Assembly: GCF_900114165.1 (NCBI RefSeq)
Contig: NZ_FOSB01000015.1
Coordinates: 1-64,000, forward strand
Source: Halobacillus dabanensis
GTDB taxonomy: Bacteria; Bacillota; Bacilli; Bacillales; Halobacillaceae
Length of the DNA stretch: 64,000 bases
Reading direction: 5' to 3'
Each line of letters starts with the position of its first letter. Position 1 is the stretch's first letter. Below the pieces are notes generated by a model. It did no database searches. It saw only the letters and a list, made by a program, of their open reading frames with translations, and had not been told where the DNA came from. Both the position numbers and the translations under genes were made by a program. This document shows, piece after piece, positions 19,090 to 28,740 of this stretch.

Positions 19090-19530
19090 ATGGCAAAGCG
19101 TTGGATCGGTGGTTTGGCTGGATTTGTTATAGTTTTAATCCTAGTTGGTTGCGGATCTCAAGGAGCCACAGGTCAAGTCGAGTCATTATCACCAGGTGAC
19201 ATGAAAGAAGCTCTACAAAACAGTGACAAGGTTTACGTTTTAGTAACTGATGCGTCTGAGGAAGAAAAAAGAGATGAATATATCAAGGTTGTGGAAGAGA
19301 ATATTGAAGAAATTAATGTGAAAGAAATTAATGCTCAGAATCAAAAAATCCTTGAGGGGGATATGGATTTGAATGAAATAGGTTTGGAAGGTAGTGAACT
19401 CTTCCAATCTCTGAGTTACTATGAGGATGGCCAATTGCAGAATCGTATCTCTTTAAAAACACAGAAATACCAAACCCTTGAAGGTAGGGAGCAAGCAATA
19501 CAAAAATTCATCAACGAAACTTCATCCTAA
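19090..19530 (+). CDS. Small lipoprotein of the transfer operon
   Basis: A 146-aa protein with signal peptide and lipobox (IVLILVGC, cysteine at about 21), then a ~120-residue domain: MKEALQNSDKVYVLVTDASEEEKRDEY suggests a thioredoxin-like or redox-fold beta-alpha start, but no CxxC is present. The RBS GAGGGGAG precedes the ATG. It is followed by a strong terminator-like hairpin, so it may be expressed partly apart from the genes downstream. Role in mating-pair formation or surface exclusion is possible but unproven. Confidence 0.75.
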   Translation: MAKRWIGGLAGFVIVLILVGCGSQGATGQVESLSPGDMKEALQNSDKVYVLVTDASEEEKRDEYIKVVEENIEEINVKEINAQNQKILEGDMDLNEIGLEGSELFQSLSYYEDGQLQNRISLKTQKYQTLEGREQAIQKFINETSS

Positions 19531-19532
19531 TG

Positions 19533-19564
19533 GAAGTGATCTTTAATAGATCACTTCTTTTTTT
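19533..19564 (+). terminator. Terminator after the small lipoprotein gene
   Basis: A 10-bp perfect stem (GAAGTGATCT/AGATCACTTC) with a five-base loop and seven T's. It sits at the front of the secretion operon, so read-through or antitermination would be needed if the promoter is upstream. Confidence 0.85.
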
Positions 19565-19596
19565 ATGGATGAAAACCTTGAAAGGGGGTGATGTAA

Positions 19597-19791
19597 ATGG
19601 GCGTTACCAATCGTGAACTAAAGCAATCAAAAGACTTGGTTCAGACGCTGCTAACCATCCAAGACATTTCTTACAATGAGTGGCTTCATGAAAAACATCA
19701 ACAATACATTCAAGAAAACCAAGATGTCGTTATGAAGTCATTGCTCCATTACAAAGGGGTGGATGAAGAAAACAAGAACAAAAACATTTAA
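19597..19791 (+). CDS. Small hydrophilic protein, unknown function
   Basis: A 64-aa protein, charged and helical (KQSKDLVQTLLTIQDISYNEW), with the strong RBS AAAGGGGGTGA before its ATG. No membrane segment. It is 15 bp upstream of the pilin-like gene and co-oriented with the secretion genes. I do not recognise it. Confidence 0.6.
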   Translation: MGVTNRELKQSKDLVQTLLTIQDISYNEWLHEKHQQYIQENQDVVMKSLLHYKGVDEENKNKNI

Positions 19792-19806
19792 AAAGGGGAG
19801 AGTATA

Positions 19807-20070
19807 ATGAAGTTCTTTGAAAATTATTCCATGCTTGCTGCCATTAGTAATTTACAATCCACAGGGGCCTCTATTTTAACGGCCATGCAGCTATTGGGTA
19901 TTATTTCGGCTGCCATTGCTTTTGGTATAGGCGCCTACCATCTTATCTGGGGTGGAGTAAGAGGTCGTCAAAGCTCTATTGTGTGGTTTATTGGTGGTGC
20001 CGTTGGACTTGTCGTTCTAATGGGAGCTACCGCTATTGCTGAATACATTGACAGTCAGGTGATTTTTTAA
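19807..20070 (+). CDS. Small membrane protein, VirB2/pilin-like
   Basis: An 87-aa protein with two hydrophobic helices (about 25-48 and 58-78) separated by a short basic loop (GGVRGRQSS). Size, topology and place at the head of a type IV secretion operon fit VirB2/TrbC-type or TcpE-size proteins of Gram-positive conjugation systems. Assignment rests on topology and context, not on a signature motif. RBS AAAAGGGGAG. Confidence 0.6.
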   Translation: MKFFENYSMLAAISNLQSTGASILTAMQLLGIISAAIAFGIGAYHLIWGGVRGRQSSIVWFIGGAVGLVVLMGATAIAEYIDSQVIF

Positions 20071-20084
20071 AGGAGTGTAGGTTC

Positions 20085-21194
20085 ATGAGGGTATTATTCA
20101 CATCAAAAATGGATGGTGAAATTTCGAGCTTTCACCCTTATTCCTTCCAGGAAATTGTCGTTCTAACGGCAGAATTGGATGCTAAATTAAAGAAGAAAAA
20201 TGCCAAGCCAATTCTGCTTGACTTTATGATATTTAATGAAGAAGGAGACAAGCTGTACAACGGCTCATATGAGATGGGAGCAGAAGGGACATCAAATATT
20301 TATGACCATGTGTGTCAAAAGCTTTTACAGCTACCTATGGAAAATAAAAATGAAGAAACAAAAAGGGATGTCTTCCTTCAACAATTAACTTCTAACACAC
20401 CAGCATCTTATCAAATTGATATGACAGAAGTATTGAAAGAGAAGGAAGTACAAAAGTCGAATTGGAAGCAACTTGGTAAGCGTGGCAAAATTTTTGTGAG
20501 TGTGATTAGCACCACATTGATGGTGGCCATAGTTACATCCATTACTCTATTTATACTTCTAAGCAATCAAAGCAAAGATCTAAAAGCCATGACACAAGAG
20601 CTTGGAAAAATGGAGAATGTTAAAACGGCTTATGAAGGTTACTGGACAGGGGAGCAGAAAAAGGCTGTTGACCTGTTACAAGGAATGGAAAACTTAACGG
20701 AATCGGAGCGCCAAACATTGCTTCATTTTCTTGTGGAACTTAAAAAGTATGATCAAGCTTTGCAATATGTAGGAAAGGAAGATACTTCTTCACTGGCTGA
20801 GCAAGTCATGAAAGTTCATGGCCTGGAAGAATTGATTTCCTTTCAAGAATCTTACCCAAGTCCTTTGGGTGAATTTAAAATAGCCTTTCACCATGGGGAA
20901 TATAAACAAGCGGTGGATATTCAAGATATGGCGATGTCTCCTAATCTGTATAAACAAAAGGGGATCGCTTATTTGAGGCTTGATCAATTGGAAGATGCCA
21001 AAAAGATGGCTAGTGAAGCGAAAAATGATGAACTGAACAAAAAGATTAATGAGTATCAAGAAATTGAGGAACAGTTGACTAAGATAAACAGCCAAATAGA
21101 AACAGAGAAAAAGTCAGAAGATCAAAATCAATCTAAAATCGATTCGCTTAAGGAACAGCAAGATGATCTGGAGAGTCTAAAGAACAATATATAA
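20085..21194 (+). CDS. Bitopic transfer-operon protein with TPR-like C-terminus
   Basis: A 369-aa protein: a cytoplasmic N-terminal domain (1-135), one transmembrane helix (about 142-165), then an extracytoplasmic helical region with TPR-like segments (YDQALQYVG, HHGEYKQAVDIQDMA, AYLRLDQLEDAKKMA) and a terminal coiled coil. The overall plan resembles EssB/YukC of type VII secretion, but I see no sequence signature for that, and the operon is type IV. Probably a scaffold of the mating channel (inference). Confidence 0.65.
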   Translation: MRVLFTSKMDGEISSFHPYSFQEIVVLTAELDAKLKKKNAKPILLDFMIFNEEGDKLYNGSYEMGAEGTSNIYDHVCQKLLQLPMENKNEETKRDVFLQQLTSNTPASYQIDMTEVLKEKEVQKSNWKQLGKRGKIFVSVISTTLMVAIVTSITLFILLSNQSKDLKAMTQELGKMENVKTAYEGYWTGEQKKAVDLLQGMENLTESERQTLLHFLVELKKYDQALQYVGKEDTSSLAEQVMKVHGLEELISFQESYPSPLGEFKIAFHHGEYKQAVDIQDMAMSPNLYKQKGIAYLRLDQLEDAKKMASEAKNDELNKKINEYQEIEEQLTKINSQIETEKKSEDQNQSKIDSLKEQQDDLESLKNNI

Positions 21195-21207
21195 GAGGGT
21201 GATTTAT

Positions 21208-23697
21208 TTGAAATCAGTCATTGCTAAAAAACAGGTGCTTATTCTACTAAGCATCTGTTTTTTTATATCCACGATGCTGGTCAGTACTTTCGTATGGAAC
21301 CTGGGTTATGCCATGTGGTCAACCTTAAAGACTTTTCCAAAATTCAGTAAACCAATAGAAATTAAAGCTTCATTTTTGACGGATTTTCATATGCAAGAAC
21401 AACCTCTCTACTATGGAATAGCTGCCTTGATCGGTCTTATCGGCATAGCCCACATGATTTACAAACTTAGAAGTAACTTTAAACCCGTAGGTAAGGACGA
21501 AAAAGGTTCTCAGAGATTTGCAACTAGAAAAGAAATTCAACAACAGTACAAAGCCATTCCTGATCGAAAGCAACCCTATAAAGGTCAAGGTGGTCCAGTA
21601 TTATCGAGAAAGGGGGATAAGGCATTTATTGATCCATCCCCTGTCAATAATTTAATTATTGGGACCACAAGGAGTGGTAAGGGTCAAACGTATGTGATTC
21701 CAACCATAGATGCCTACTCTCGTGCTGAACATCAGCCCTCTTTAGTCATCAATGATCCTAAAGGGGAGTTATTTGCTTCTAGCCGGGAGACGTTGGAGAG
21801 AAGAGGATATGAGGTTGAGGTTTTAAACTTAATGAATCCAATGCAAAGCATGAGCTTTAATTTGCTGGAGTTGGTTAAACAATCTTATAAGGATGGGGAT
21901 TATTCTACAGCTCAAACGCTTTGCGAAACCATTACTCATATGCTTTACCATAACCCGAATGCTAAAGAACCTATGTGGGATGATTCAGCTAAATCACTTG
22001 TGAATGCGATGATCCTTGCGGTTACAGAGAAAAGCATAACAGAAGGGATGGAAGAGAAAATTACGATGTACACGGTCGCTAGCATGCTCTCAGAGTTAGG
22101 GACTAGAAATGAGATGGATGAAGATGGTCAAGAATACAATGCATTGGATCAATTTTTCCAAGAACTACCCCAATCACATGTAGCGAAAGGTCAATATGCA
22201 ACGAGTAATTTTTCCAAAGGGAATACTCGATCAAGCATTTTTACGACAGCGATGAATGGATTGACGAAGTTTACAATGAGTGAAACAGCTAAGATGACAG
22301 CAAAAAATTCTTTAGATTTAAAAAGAGTGGGCTTCGGTCAAAGTATTAAGGGGCGAGGTGATCCTTTTTCCAAAGTGATGGTTTCATTCCCGGATGGATC
22401 CACTGAAATCAATCAATCAGGAGAGAGTGGGACATGGACTATTAACTTTAAAACCTCATTAGAAGCTGGTGATCATTTAGTTATTTCTCAAGACTCGGCT
22501 CCTGGTAATTCAAAAGATAAAGAAGTTCAAAAGGATAGCTCGACGATTCGGATTGACAAAGTAGAGAAGGAAACGGGCAAGGTTTCCTTCTCTTATATTT
22601 CTGCTAGCGGCACTATGGAAGTAAAAGAAATTATTTACTCCAATAAGCCCATTGCAGTGTTTATGGTCACACCGGATTATGATACGTCTACTCATGCTAT
22701 TCCGTCTATTTTCGTTAGCCAATTGTATTATGTATTATCCAAAAATGCAGCCATTGCCAAAGGACAAAAATGCTTGCGAGAAGTGGTCTTTATGTTAGAT
22801 GAGTTTGGAAATATGCCTGCGATAGCAGATATGGATAATAAAATAACGGTATGTTTGGGAAGAAACATTCGCTTTCACTTAGTTGTTCAATCCTATGCTC
22901 AATTAAAAGATCTGTATGGAGAAGATGGGCAAGCCACCATACGTGGTAACTGTGGGAATGAAATTTATATATTGAGTGCTGACTATGATTCTGCTTCCTA
23001 TTTTTCTTCCAAGTTAGGAAAGAAAACGTTAAATACTCAAACACGGTCTGGATCTACTTTTTCACTGGATAAGTCGAAAACGGAAAGTACGGAAGGAAGA
23101 GATCTTCTAACCGCCAATGAACTGCAGGAATTGGAGGAAGGAGATACGGTAGTGCGACGTGTACTATTACGTCGTGATAAGAAAGGAAGAAAGATTCGTG
23201 CCTTTCCTATTTATAATACAGGAAAATACAGTATGAAATATGCTCACACGTATCTTAGTTCAGAATTCCGTCCAGGGCGATCGATTACGGAAGAAGAGAT
23301 TTCTACCCCACACCGCCATGTTCATCCAGCAGAATTAGTTATTGACTTCCAAACTGGCTATTCTAATAAAGCACAGATAGACGAGGCCGCAGAGGATTTG
23401 GGAAATCTTTCGCAAAATGGACCATTCAGCGATTCAGAACCATCTACGGAATGGTGGAGGAAGGAAAAAGTGGGAGAGTTCTTTGATAAAAGCACATTTT
23501 CACTGATCCATCAGGAAATTGCTCCTCATTTAGAACACAGTGAGGAGGAAATGAATGAGGAACCTATGGAAGCTTTTCTTTATAACTTAAAGCTTTTAGG
23601 CGATCATCAAGAAATTAACCGACAAGTGTATAGTCACATTCGCAAACAAATAGATAAGTTAATTGAAGAACAGGAAACACCAGGGGAGCAGGGATGA
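21208..23697 (+). CDS. Type IV coupling protein VirD4/TraG
   Basis: The ATPase that brings the relaxase-DNA complex to the secretion channel. About 829 aa with two N-terminal membrane helices (about 10-30 and 62-82), Walker A TTRSGKGQT near 152-160 and Walker B FMLDEFGNMPAIADM near 530. Between them lies an unusual ~100-residue beta-rich insert (about 391-480, with VSFPDGSTEINQSGESGTWT and GKVSFSYISASGTMEVKE), looking like an immunoglobulin-type or carbohydrate-binding fold. The start is taken as the TTG at 21208, seven bases after AGAGGG; a GTG at 21199 overlaps that RBS. Overlaps the next frame by a few bases. Confidence 0.9.
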   Translation: MKSVIAKKQVLILLSICFFISTMLVSTFVWNLGYAMWSTLKTFPKFSKPIEIKASFLTDFHMQEQPLYYGIAALIGLIGIAHMIYKLRSNFKPVGKDEKGSQRFATRKEIQQQYKAIPDRKQPYKGQGGPVLSRKGDKAFIDPSPVNNLIIGTTRSGKGQTYVIPTIDAYSRAEHQPSLVINDPKGELFASSRETLERRGYEVEVLNLMNPMQSMSFNLLELVKQSYKDGDYSTAQTLCETITHMLYHNPNAKEPMWDDSAKSLVNAMILAVTEKSITEGMEEKITMYTVASMLSELGTRNEMDEDGQEYNALDQFFQELPQSHVAKGQYATSNFSKGNTRSSIFTTAMNGLTKFTMSETAKMTAKNSLDLKRVGFGQSIKGRGDPFSKVMVSFPDGSTEINQSGESGTWTINFKTSLEAGDHLVISQDSAPGNSKDKEVQKDSSTIRIDKVEKETGKVSFSYISASGTMEVKEIIYSNKPIAVFMVTPDYDTSTHAIPSIFVSQLYYVLSKNAAIAKGQKCLREVVFMLDEFGNMPAIADMDNKITVCLGRNIRFHLVVQSYAQLKDLYGEDGQATIRGNCGNEIYILSADYDSASYFSSKLGKKTLNTQTRSGSTFSLDKSKTESTEGRDLLTANELQELEEGDTVVRRVLLRRDKKGRKIRAFPIYNTGKYSMKYAHTYLSSEFRPGRSITEEEISTPHRHVHPAELVIDFQTGYSNKAQIDEAAEDLGNLSQNGPFSDSEPSTEWWRKEKVGEFFDKSTFSLIHQEIAPHLEHSEEEMNEEPMEAFLYNLKLLGDHQEINRQVYSHIRKQIDKLIEEQETPGEQG

Positions 23698-23728
23698 AAA
23701 ATGGGAAAATAATAAAGGTGGTGATGGA

Positions 23729-25612
23729 GTGTCCGATGAAGAGCTGTTAGAGATATTGTTAAGGTTTTCCGAAGTCTTATCAACGAATAATATCTTTACA
23801 TCTGGGTTAAGGATCGTAGGGTGGGGGACGATATTATTCTTGAAAATGATTGTTGATGGTTTGGAAGGAATGGTTGATCAGGTCTTAACCTTAACGGATT
23901 TCTTTTTGAGCGATCCCGTGACTAACTTTCTCGAAACCATCCAGCCTGCTCTCTATATTATGCTGGCCATCTCATTGGGAATGATCGGCTTTCGATTAAT
24001 CTTTAATAAAGAAAAGAATCGATCTGACATTCCAATGAACCTATTTATATCTATCATGACGATTACTCTGTTGTCTTTTGGAATGGGGAAAGTGAATGAC
24101 TTTACTGGAGATGCGATGGACGTAGCGAAAGTACAAACAGATTCTTTTACCACCTCCGATCGAGTAATGGAAGACCATATTACAGACATAGTCATTTATG
24201 AAGAAACAGACTGGACAGATCCAGATGTAGAAGAACAGCATCATATAAGCCCAGACTCAATTGATAAAATATCTATTAATGAAACTATTGACGATAGTTT
24301 TGAAAAATCTAATGGCGATAGCCTATCAAATAAAGGCCAAAAGATTGTAATGAACAAAGTAGGATTGGAATCAAATGGCGAAGAAGGGCTTGTTGAGTTA
24401 GGAAAAAGTGGTCTGTTTGATTTCCTTCCAGAAAATTATTACAGGTGGCATGTGGATTGGTTTACTGCCATCGTAACTCTTTCCGTTATGGCTTTTACCA
24501 TGATATTAATATCGATTAAAGTAGCCAAGCTCTGTTTTGAGCTTGGCTTTAATCATATCGTGGCGCTAATTATGGCGTATTCGGATATATCCACGGGGCA
24601 GCGATTGAAAGCGATCATTAAGAATATTGGAAGCATCTTTGCTTCTCTTATCATGATTTTCTTAAGTTTACGTGTGTATATGTTTTACACAACCTTTATA
24701 GATAATAACCTTGAAGGACTTGGATATTTGATTGCTTTAATTGCAGGAAGTTTGGCCGTCATTGATGGTCCTAATATCGTACAGAAGCTCTTTGGAATTG
24801 ATGCTGGATTGAAAAACGCCTGGCATGTTGCGATGGGTGGTTACCTTGCTTCTAAAACGCTTGGACCTCCCGTTAAGAAGGCTGCAGGAGCTATTACAAG
24901 TGGTGGAGCATCAGCCTTAATGAATACAGGTGCCGGGACAGCTGGTGCAGTCGCTGGTATCTATGGGCGCAAGGATGAGGGGAAATCTAAGACAAATGGA
25001 AAAAGTGTTTCATCATTAACTGAAGGAAACCGGAAAAAACAAGAGCCAAGTCCAATGACATCCAATCAGGAAGGACAAAAAGGTTCGTTGGGAGGAAAAG
25101 AAATTAGAAGTCCAGAGGCAGGAAGTCGTTCATCCAGCTATGCAACTCAGGGTCAGTCCCATCCTTCTTTTCAGAAAGGGTCTTCTATGAACACTACAAA
25201 AGAAGATCCCCCAGGAGGATTGGACGTACCGTCATCGAACCAAAGCAATGAGCAACCTATATATATTCAACCTAAGAAAGACAAAGAACAAGAGAAAGAT
25301 ATAGGTAGTAGTGAAACAGTAAGCACACGTTTAGATGCGAACGATAATGAATCTAAGACTGGGGCCAAAATAGCAGCAAACACTAAAGCAGAAACATCAG
25401 ATATAAGAGCTCCAGAAAGTACAGATGATATCCCAATGCCGAATCAATACAGAACAGAGCAGCGAACGATAGGGAATTATATGAAAGACCGTATGGAGGA
25501 GAGATTCAATAATAACCCTAAGGTTCAAAGTGCAAAACGAACGTACAACTTATCTCGAAACACTACGGAGAACTGGATAAATAAAATTAAGAAACGCGGG
25601 CCTGAGTCTTAA
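23729..25612 (+). CDS. VirB6/TrbL-like polytopic membrane protein (pLS20_p028 / CD3337-EF1877 type)
   Basis: A 627-aa protein. Several membrane helices between about 25 and 120, a hydrophilic loop (~130-250), another membrane block (~255-390), then a glycine/alanine segment and a long low-complexity tail rich in S, E, K and Q (~400-600). This layout is typical of the inner-membrane VirB6-type channel protein of Firmicute conjugation systems. The GTG at 23729 has AAAGGTGGTGATGGA upstream; the frame is open from 23663, but that would lie inside virD4. The tail ends with a basic helix (NKIKKRGPES). Confidence 0.8.
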   Translation: MSDEELLEILLRFSEVLSTNNIFTSGLRIVGWGTILFLKMIVDGLEGMVDQVLTLTDFFLSDPVTNFLETIQPALYIMLAISLGMIGFRLIFNKEKNRSDIPMNLFISIMTITLLSFGMGKVNDFTGDAMDVAKVQTDSFTTSDRVMEDHITDIVIYEETDWTDPDVEEQHHISPDSIDKISINETIDDSFEKSNGDSLSNKGQKIVMNKVGLESNGEEGLVELGKSGLFDFLPENYYRWHVDWFTAIVTLSVMAFTMILISIKVAKLCFELGFNHIVALIMAYSDISTGQRLKAIIKNIGSIFASLIMIFLSLRVYMFYTTFIDNNLEGLGYLIALIAGSLAVIDGPNIVQKLFGIDAGLKNAWHVAMGGYLASKTLGPPVKKAAGAITSGGASALMNTGAGTAGAVAGIYGRKDEGKSKTNGKSVSSLTEGNRKKQEPSPMTSNQEGQKGSLGGKEIRSPEAGSRSSSYATQGQSHPSFQKGSSMNTTKEDPPGGLDVPSSNQSNEQPIYIQPKKDKEQEKDIGSSETVSTRLDANDNESKTGAKIAANTKAETSDIRAPESTDDIPMPNQYRTEQRTIGNYMKDRMEERFNNNPKVQSAKRTYNLSRNTTENWINKIKKRGPES

Positions 25613-25647
25613 CTTGGTCCGCGTTTTGTTATGAAGGAGTGTTTTTA

Positions 25648-25962
25648 TTGCAATACAAGATTCCATCCGAAATTGGAAGTGAGTTGAAGATTAACCGTCT
25701 ATTTTACCTTACAGACTTACTTGTGGTTCTCATCCTGGGTGGCATAGGTTTTACATTCCGGTATGTCGTTCATTCTTCTTTCGTTTGGTACTATGCCATC
25801 TTTTGGATCTTATTGATGGTTGCTTGGTTGATTCGACCCAAAACGAACCCAAAGCTGCGTATGGTCAAAGCCTTGTTCTTAGCTGTCACAAGGGACCGAA
25901 TTGCTTATTGTGCCATCGATAAAAAAGAAGGGGAGGATGGTAGGAATGGGGATCAAATATGA
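25648..25962 (+). CDS. PrgI/TcpE-like small membrane protein (DUF5592-like)
   Basis: A 104-aa protein with two adjacent membrane helices (about 20-60) and the N-terminal PSEIGSELKINRLFYLTDL. This pattern fits the PrgI/TcpE/DUF5592 group that always precedes VirB4 in Gram-positive conjugation operons. TTG start at 25648, nine bases after AAGGAG; a GTG three codons earlier is possible. It overlaps the next gene by 17 bp. Confidence 0.75.
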   Translation: MQYKIPSEIGSELKINRLFYLTDLLVVLILGGIGFTFRYVVHSSFVWYYAIFWILLMVAWLIRPKTNPKLRMVKALFLAVTRDRIAYCAIDKKEGEDGRNGDQI

Positions 25963-26152
25963 AGAGTTAAATGATGAAGAATATGTGTTTCAAAAGTTTA
26001 AGGCCCTTCTTGAAGAACAGCTTGGACGAGACTTAACACAAATAGAAGCACGGAAGATTCGGTGGTTGTCTGGATGGGAGCATGAGATGGTCGGCGTATT
26101 TTTTGACCTGATTCATGAAGTAGCAGGAAAGAAAAATGAGGGAGGCCTTTAA
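25946..26152 (+). CDS. Small transfer-operon protein, unknown function
   Basis: A 68-aa acidic helical protein (MGIKYEELNDEEYVFQKFKALLEEQL) with the RBS GGAGGATGGTAGG before ATG 25946. It overlaps the preceding gene and abuts the following one without a gap, so it is a true member of the operon. It contains IRWLSGWEHEMVGVFFDLI. Not recognised. Confidence 0.65.
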   Translation: MGIKYEELNDEEYVFQKFKALLEEQLGRDLTQIEARKIRWLSGWEHEMVGVFFDLIHEVAGKKNEGGL

Positions 26153-26812
26153 ATGAAGAATAATAAGAAAGACCACCCTTTCTTTAAAGAAGACAGTTCC
26201 GAAAAAATGGCTCTTTTTGATGAACGAAAAACTACTGTGAAAAACAAGAAGCAGCAAAGGTCTAACGCTAAAAAGAAAAAAAGAGAGGTGGCGATTCCAT
26301 CTATAGCTGAGATTCTTCCCATTCAGGACATGACCGAAGAAGGATCCTTTCAATTAAAAGGAGATGGGGGCTATATGGACGTGATGCAACTTCAGAGTAA
26401 GGATATTTATTCTCCATCTACCCAGGAAACCGAGTACGACATTATGAAAATGGCCAAGTTTTTTCAATCGTATGCGCCTGATATCAAGATCGTGTCTATG
26501 AATTTTCCGGTTAATATGAAAAAGCAACTGGATGCGATTAATTATAAGATTGCTCAAAACAAAGCGCCTCTCTATGAGCGCTTTTTAATTAGAAAAAGAG
26601 AGGAGCTGCACTTCTTAGAGGCCTACCGGACGAACAGAGAGTTTTATTTATATATTTACGCAACTAGCCTTAAACAGCTTGCTGAGTATAGAAACAATTG
26701 TCGGCGCTATCTTGGTCGAGTCTCTCCGGTCATTGAGTTAACCGATGAAAAGAAGCTTGATTTGCTCTATAAGCTATACAATCAAAATTCTAAATTAGAA
26801 AAGAGGGGATAA
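26153..26812 (+). CDS. Type IV secretion accessory protein, VirB4-associated (TrsD-like)
   Basis: A 219-aa soluble protein: a basic N-terminal region (1-50), then a domain with EGSFQLKGDGGYMDVMQLQSKDI and ETEYDIMKMAKFFQSYAPDIKIVSMNFPV. This resembles the N-terminal non-ATPase part of VirB4 proteins that is encoded separately in some Gram-positive systems (TrsD-like). The VirB4 ATPase gene follows after three bases, in agreement. Tentative family call. Confidence 0.65.
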   Translation: MKNNKKDHPFFKEDSSEKMALFDERKTTVKNKKQQRSNAKKKKREVAIPSIAEILPIQDMTEEGSFQLKGDGGYMDVMQLQSKDIYSPSTQETEYDIMKMAKFFQSYAPDIKIVSMNFPVNMKKQLDAINYKIAQNKAPLYERFLIRKREELHFLEAYRTNREFYLYIYATSLKQLAEYRNNCRRYLGRVSPVIELTDEKKLDLLYKLYNQNSKLEKRG

Positions 26813-26815
26813 GGA

Positions 26816-28738
26816 ATGTTGTCATTTCTAAAAAAGAAAAGTGATGCCGAAGAAACACAAGAAAAAGGATATAACCCTTTCTTATTGGCACATATCCAAC
26901 CGCAAGGAGGAATTAAATTTCACGAAACCTTTACCCGGAAAGGAGACGGTTATGAAGTTTGTGTCCATGTCTATTCCTTCCCTAAAAATGTTTCAGACTT
27001 TTGGTTAGAGCCTATTTTCAATATGGAGAATGTCATTACTACAATGGATATTGTCTCTGACGATCGTTACAAGGTCCGAGATGGTTTAAACAAAGGGATG
27101 GCTGAACAGAGTTCCAGAATGATTAATGAAAAAGATAATGCAGGCATTATTGAAGCGCAAAATAACTACGATGATTTGCGGCAGCTATATAATCAGGTCT
27201 CTGAAGAAGGAGAAATCATAAAGCGTGTTCATCTTAGGCATTATGTAAGTGCACCAACAAGAGAAGAGCTGGAAGACAAAGTGAAAGTAGTCTTATCGAC
27301 TTTACAGGACGAGAATTTTCGAGGATCCATCTTCTTAAACGAACAGGAATTTGAATGGAAATCACTACTCACGAATTATACAGAACAATCCACTTATCGA
27401 AACAAGAGGGAAGGTCATCCGATACCCGCACTAGGGTTAGCAGGTGGCTTTCCTTTTCATTTTACTAGCTTAAATGATCCTTACGGTACATTCTATGGAA
27501 CGACACTCACCGGAGGAAACGTCGTCTTTGATCTTTTTCATAGAGATCAGCAGCGTAAGAGTTATAACGGAGTCATGGTCGGAGCGATGGGGGCAGGAAA
27601 ATCTACGACGCTTAAGAAAATCATGCTGGATAATGCGATTAAAGGATATAAGGTCCGGACGTTTGATGTCACAGGAGAATTTGTGGAGTTAACGGAAGCT
27701 TTAGGCGGGAAGCAGATTGCTCTCGATGGTTCAGATGGGGTCATCAATCCTTTGCAGGTGTATCGAACGGCAGAGGACGAATATACGTCCTTTACTCAGC
27801 ATTTATCCAAATTGACAACATTCTATAAATTCTTAGCACCTGAAGCGAATGATAGTGAATTGAAAGAATATGAAAATCTATTAAGAAAGCTCTATGAAAA
27901 GCTTGGCTTATGGAACGATGATTCAAAATCAAATATAACCGAACTTTCTGTCCATGAGTACCCTATCTTTACCGATTTTCTTGCCTTTATCGAGGAACAA
28001 CTCTATGAAAATATCAAGGAAGGGAAGCAAAAGGAGAAGTTGAGTCAGGAAAGGAAACGACGCCTGGAAAGCATCGAATTAAACATACGTAACCTTGTAG
28101 AGACTTACGCGCATCTCTTCAATGGAGTATCAACCATCGAACACTTTGATGAGCAACAGGTCGTTACTTTTACCCTTAGGGGCCTATCGCAAATGAGGGC
28201 AGAGGTTTTCCAAGCGCAATTGTTTAATGTACTCAACCTCCTATGGGACTCCATGCTAACAAACGGATCTCCTCAGTTTGATGCTTATAATCGAGGAGAA
28301 TTAGCTTTTGAAGACGCTGTACGCTATCTCATCTTGATGGATGAAGCTCACCACATCATTAATACAAAGAAGAAAAGTGAGAGTGCTCTAGATTTTCTTA
28401 CAAAGTTTAGCCGAGAGGCCAGGAAGTATTTTGGTGCTCTCCTCTATGCCAGTCACACCATTCGTGATTTTGTTCCTGAGGGTTCGGATCAAAGTATGGT
28501 AGAGGAAATCAAGAAGCTTTTTGAACTGACACAATACAAGATTATTATGCAGCAGGATAGTAACAACTTAGAGATGATGCAGCAAATATTCATGGGGCAA
28601 TTAAGCCAAAGTGAATTAAAAGATATTCCTTACCTACAAACAGGGGAGACGATGTTAAGCATCCGTGCGGTTGAAAACATTCGTTTCAAGGTGGAGGTAT
28701 CGGACGAAGAATTAGCCTTGTTTGGAGGAGGTGCATAA
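26816..28738 (+). CDS. Type IV secretion ATPase VirB4 (TraE/TrsE type)
   Basis: Powers assembly and substrate transfer of the mating channel at the inner membrane. The 640-aa sequence has an N-terminal VirB4 domain, Walker A GAMGAGKSTT near 257-266, and Walker B YLILMDEAHHII near 502. The conserved RGLSQMRAEVFQAQLFNVL precedes Walker B and ASHTIRDF follows it. Length is typical. The RBS AAGAGGGGATAAGG precedes the ATG. It is in the middle of the secretion operon with three-base gaps to both neighbours. Confidence 0.92.
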   Translation: MLSFLKKKSDAEETQEKGYNPFLLAHIQPQGGIKFHETFTRKGDGYEVCVHVYSFPKNVSDFWLEPIFNMENVITTMDIVSDDRYKVRDGLNKGMAEQSSRMINEKDNAGIIEAQNNYDDLRQLYNQVSEEGEIIKRVHLRHYVSAPTREELEDKVKVVLSTLQDENFRGSIFLNEQEFEWKSLLTNYTEQSTYRNKREGHPIPALGLAGGFPFHFTSLNDPYGTFYGTTLTGGNVVFDLFHRDQQRKSYNGVMVGAMGAGKSTTLKKIMLDNAIKGYKVRTFDVTGEFVELTEALGGKQIALDGSDGVINPLQVYRTAEDEYTSFTQHLSKLTTFYKFLAPEANDSELKEYENLLRKLYEKLGLWNDDSKSNITELSVHEYPIFTDFLAFIEEQLYENIKEGKQKEKLSQERKRRLESIELNIRNLVETYAHLFNGVSTIEHFDEQQVVTFTLRGLSQMRAEVFQAQLFNVLNLLWDSMLTNGSPQFDAYNRGELAFEDAVRYLILMDEAHHIINTKKKSESALDFLTKFSREARKYFGALLYASHTIRDFVPEGSDQSMVEEIKKLFELTQYKIIMQQDSNNLEMMQQIFMGQLSQSELKDIPYLQTGETMLSIRAVENIRFKVEVSDEELALFGGGA

Positions 28739-28740
28739 GG

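Noticed and set aside
20085..21194. EssB/YukC (type VII secretion) assignment
   Set aside because: The topology is similar, but no EssB signature is seen and all neighbours belong to type IV secretion; kept as an unassigned transfer protein.
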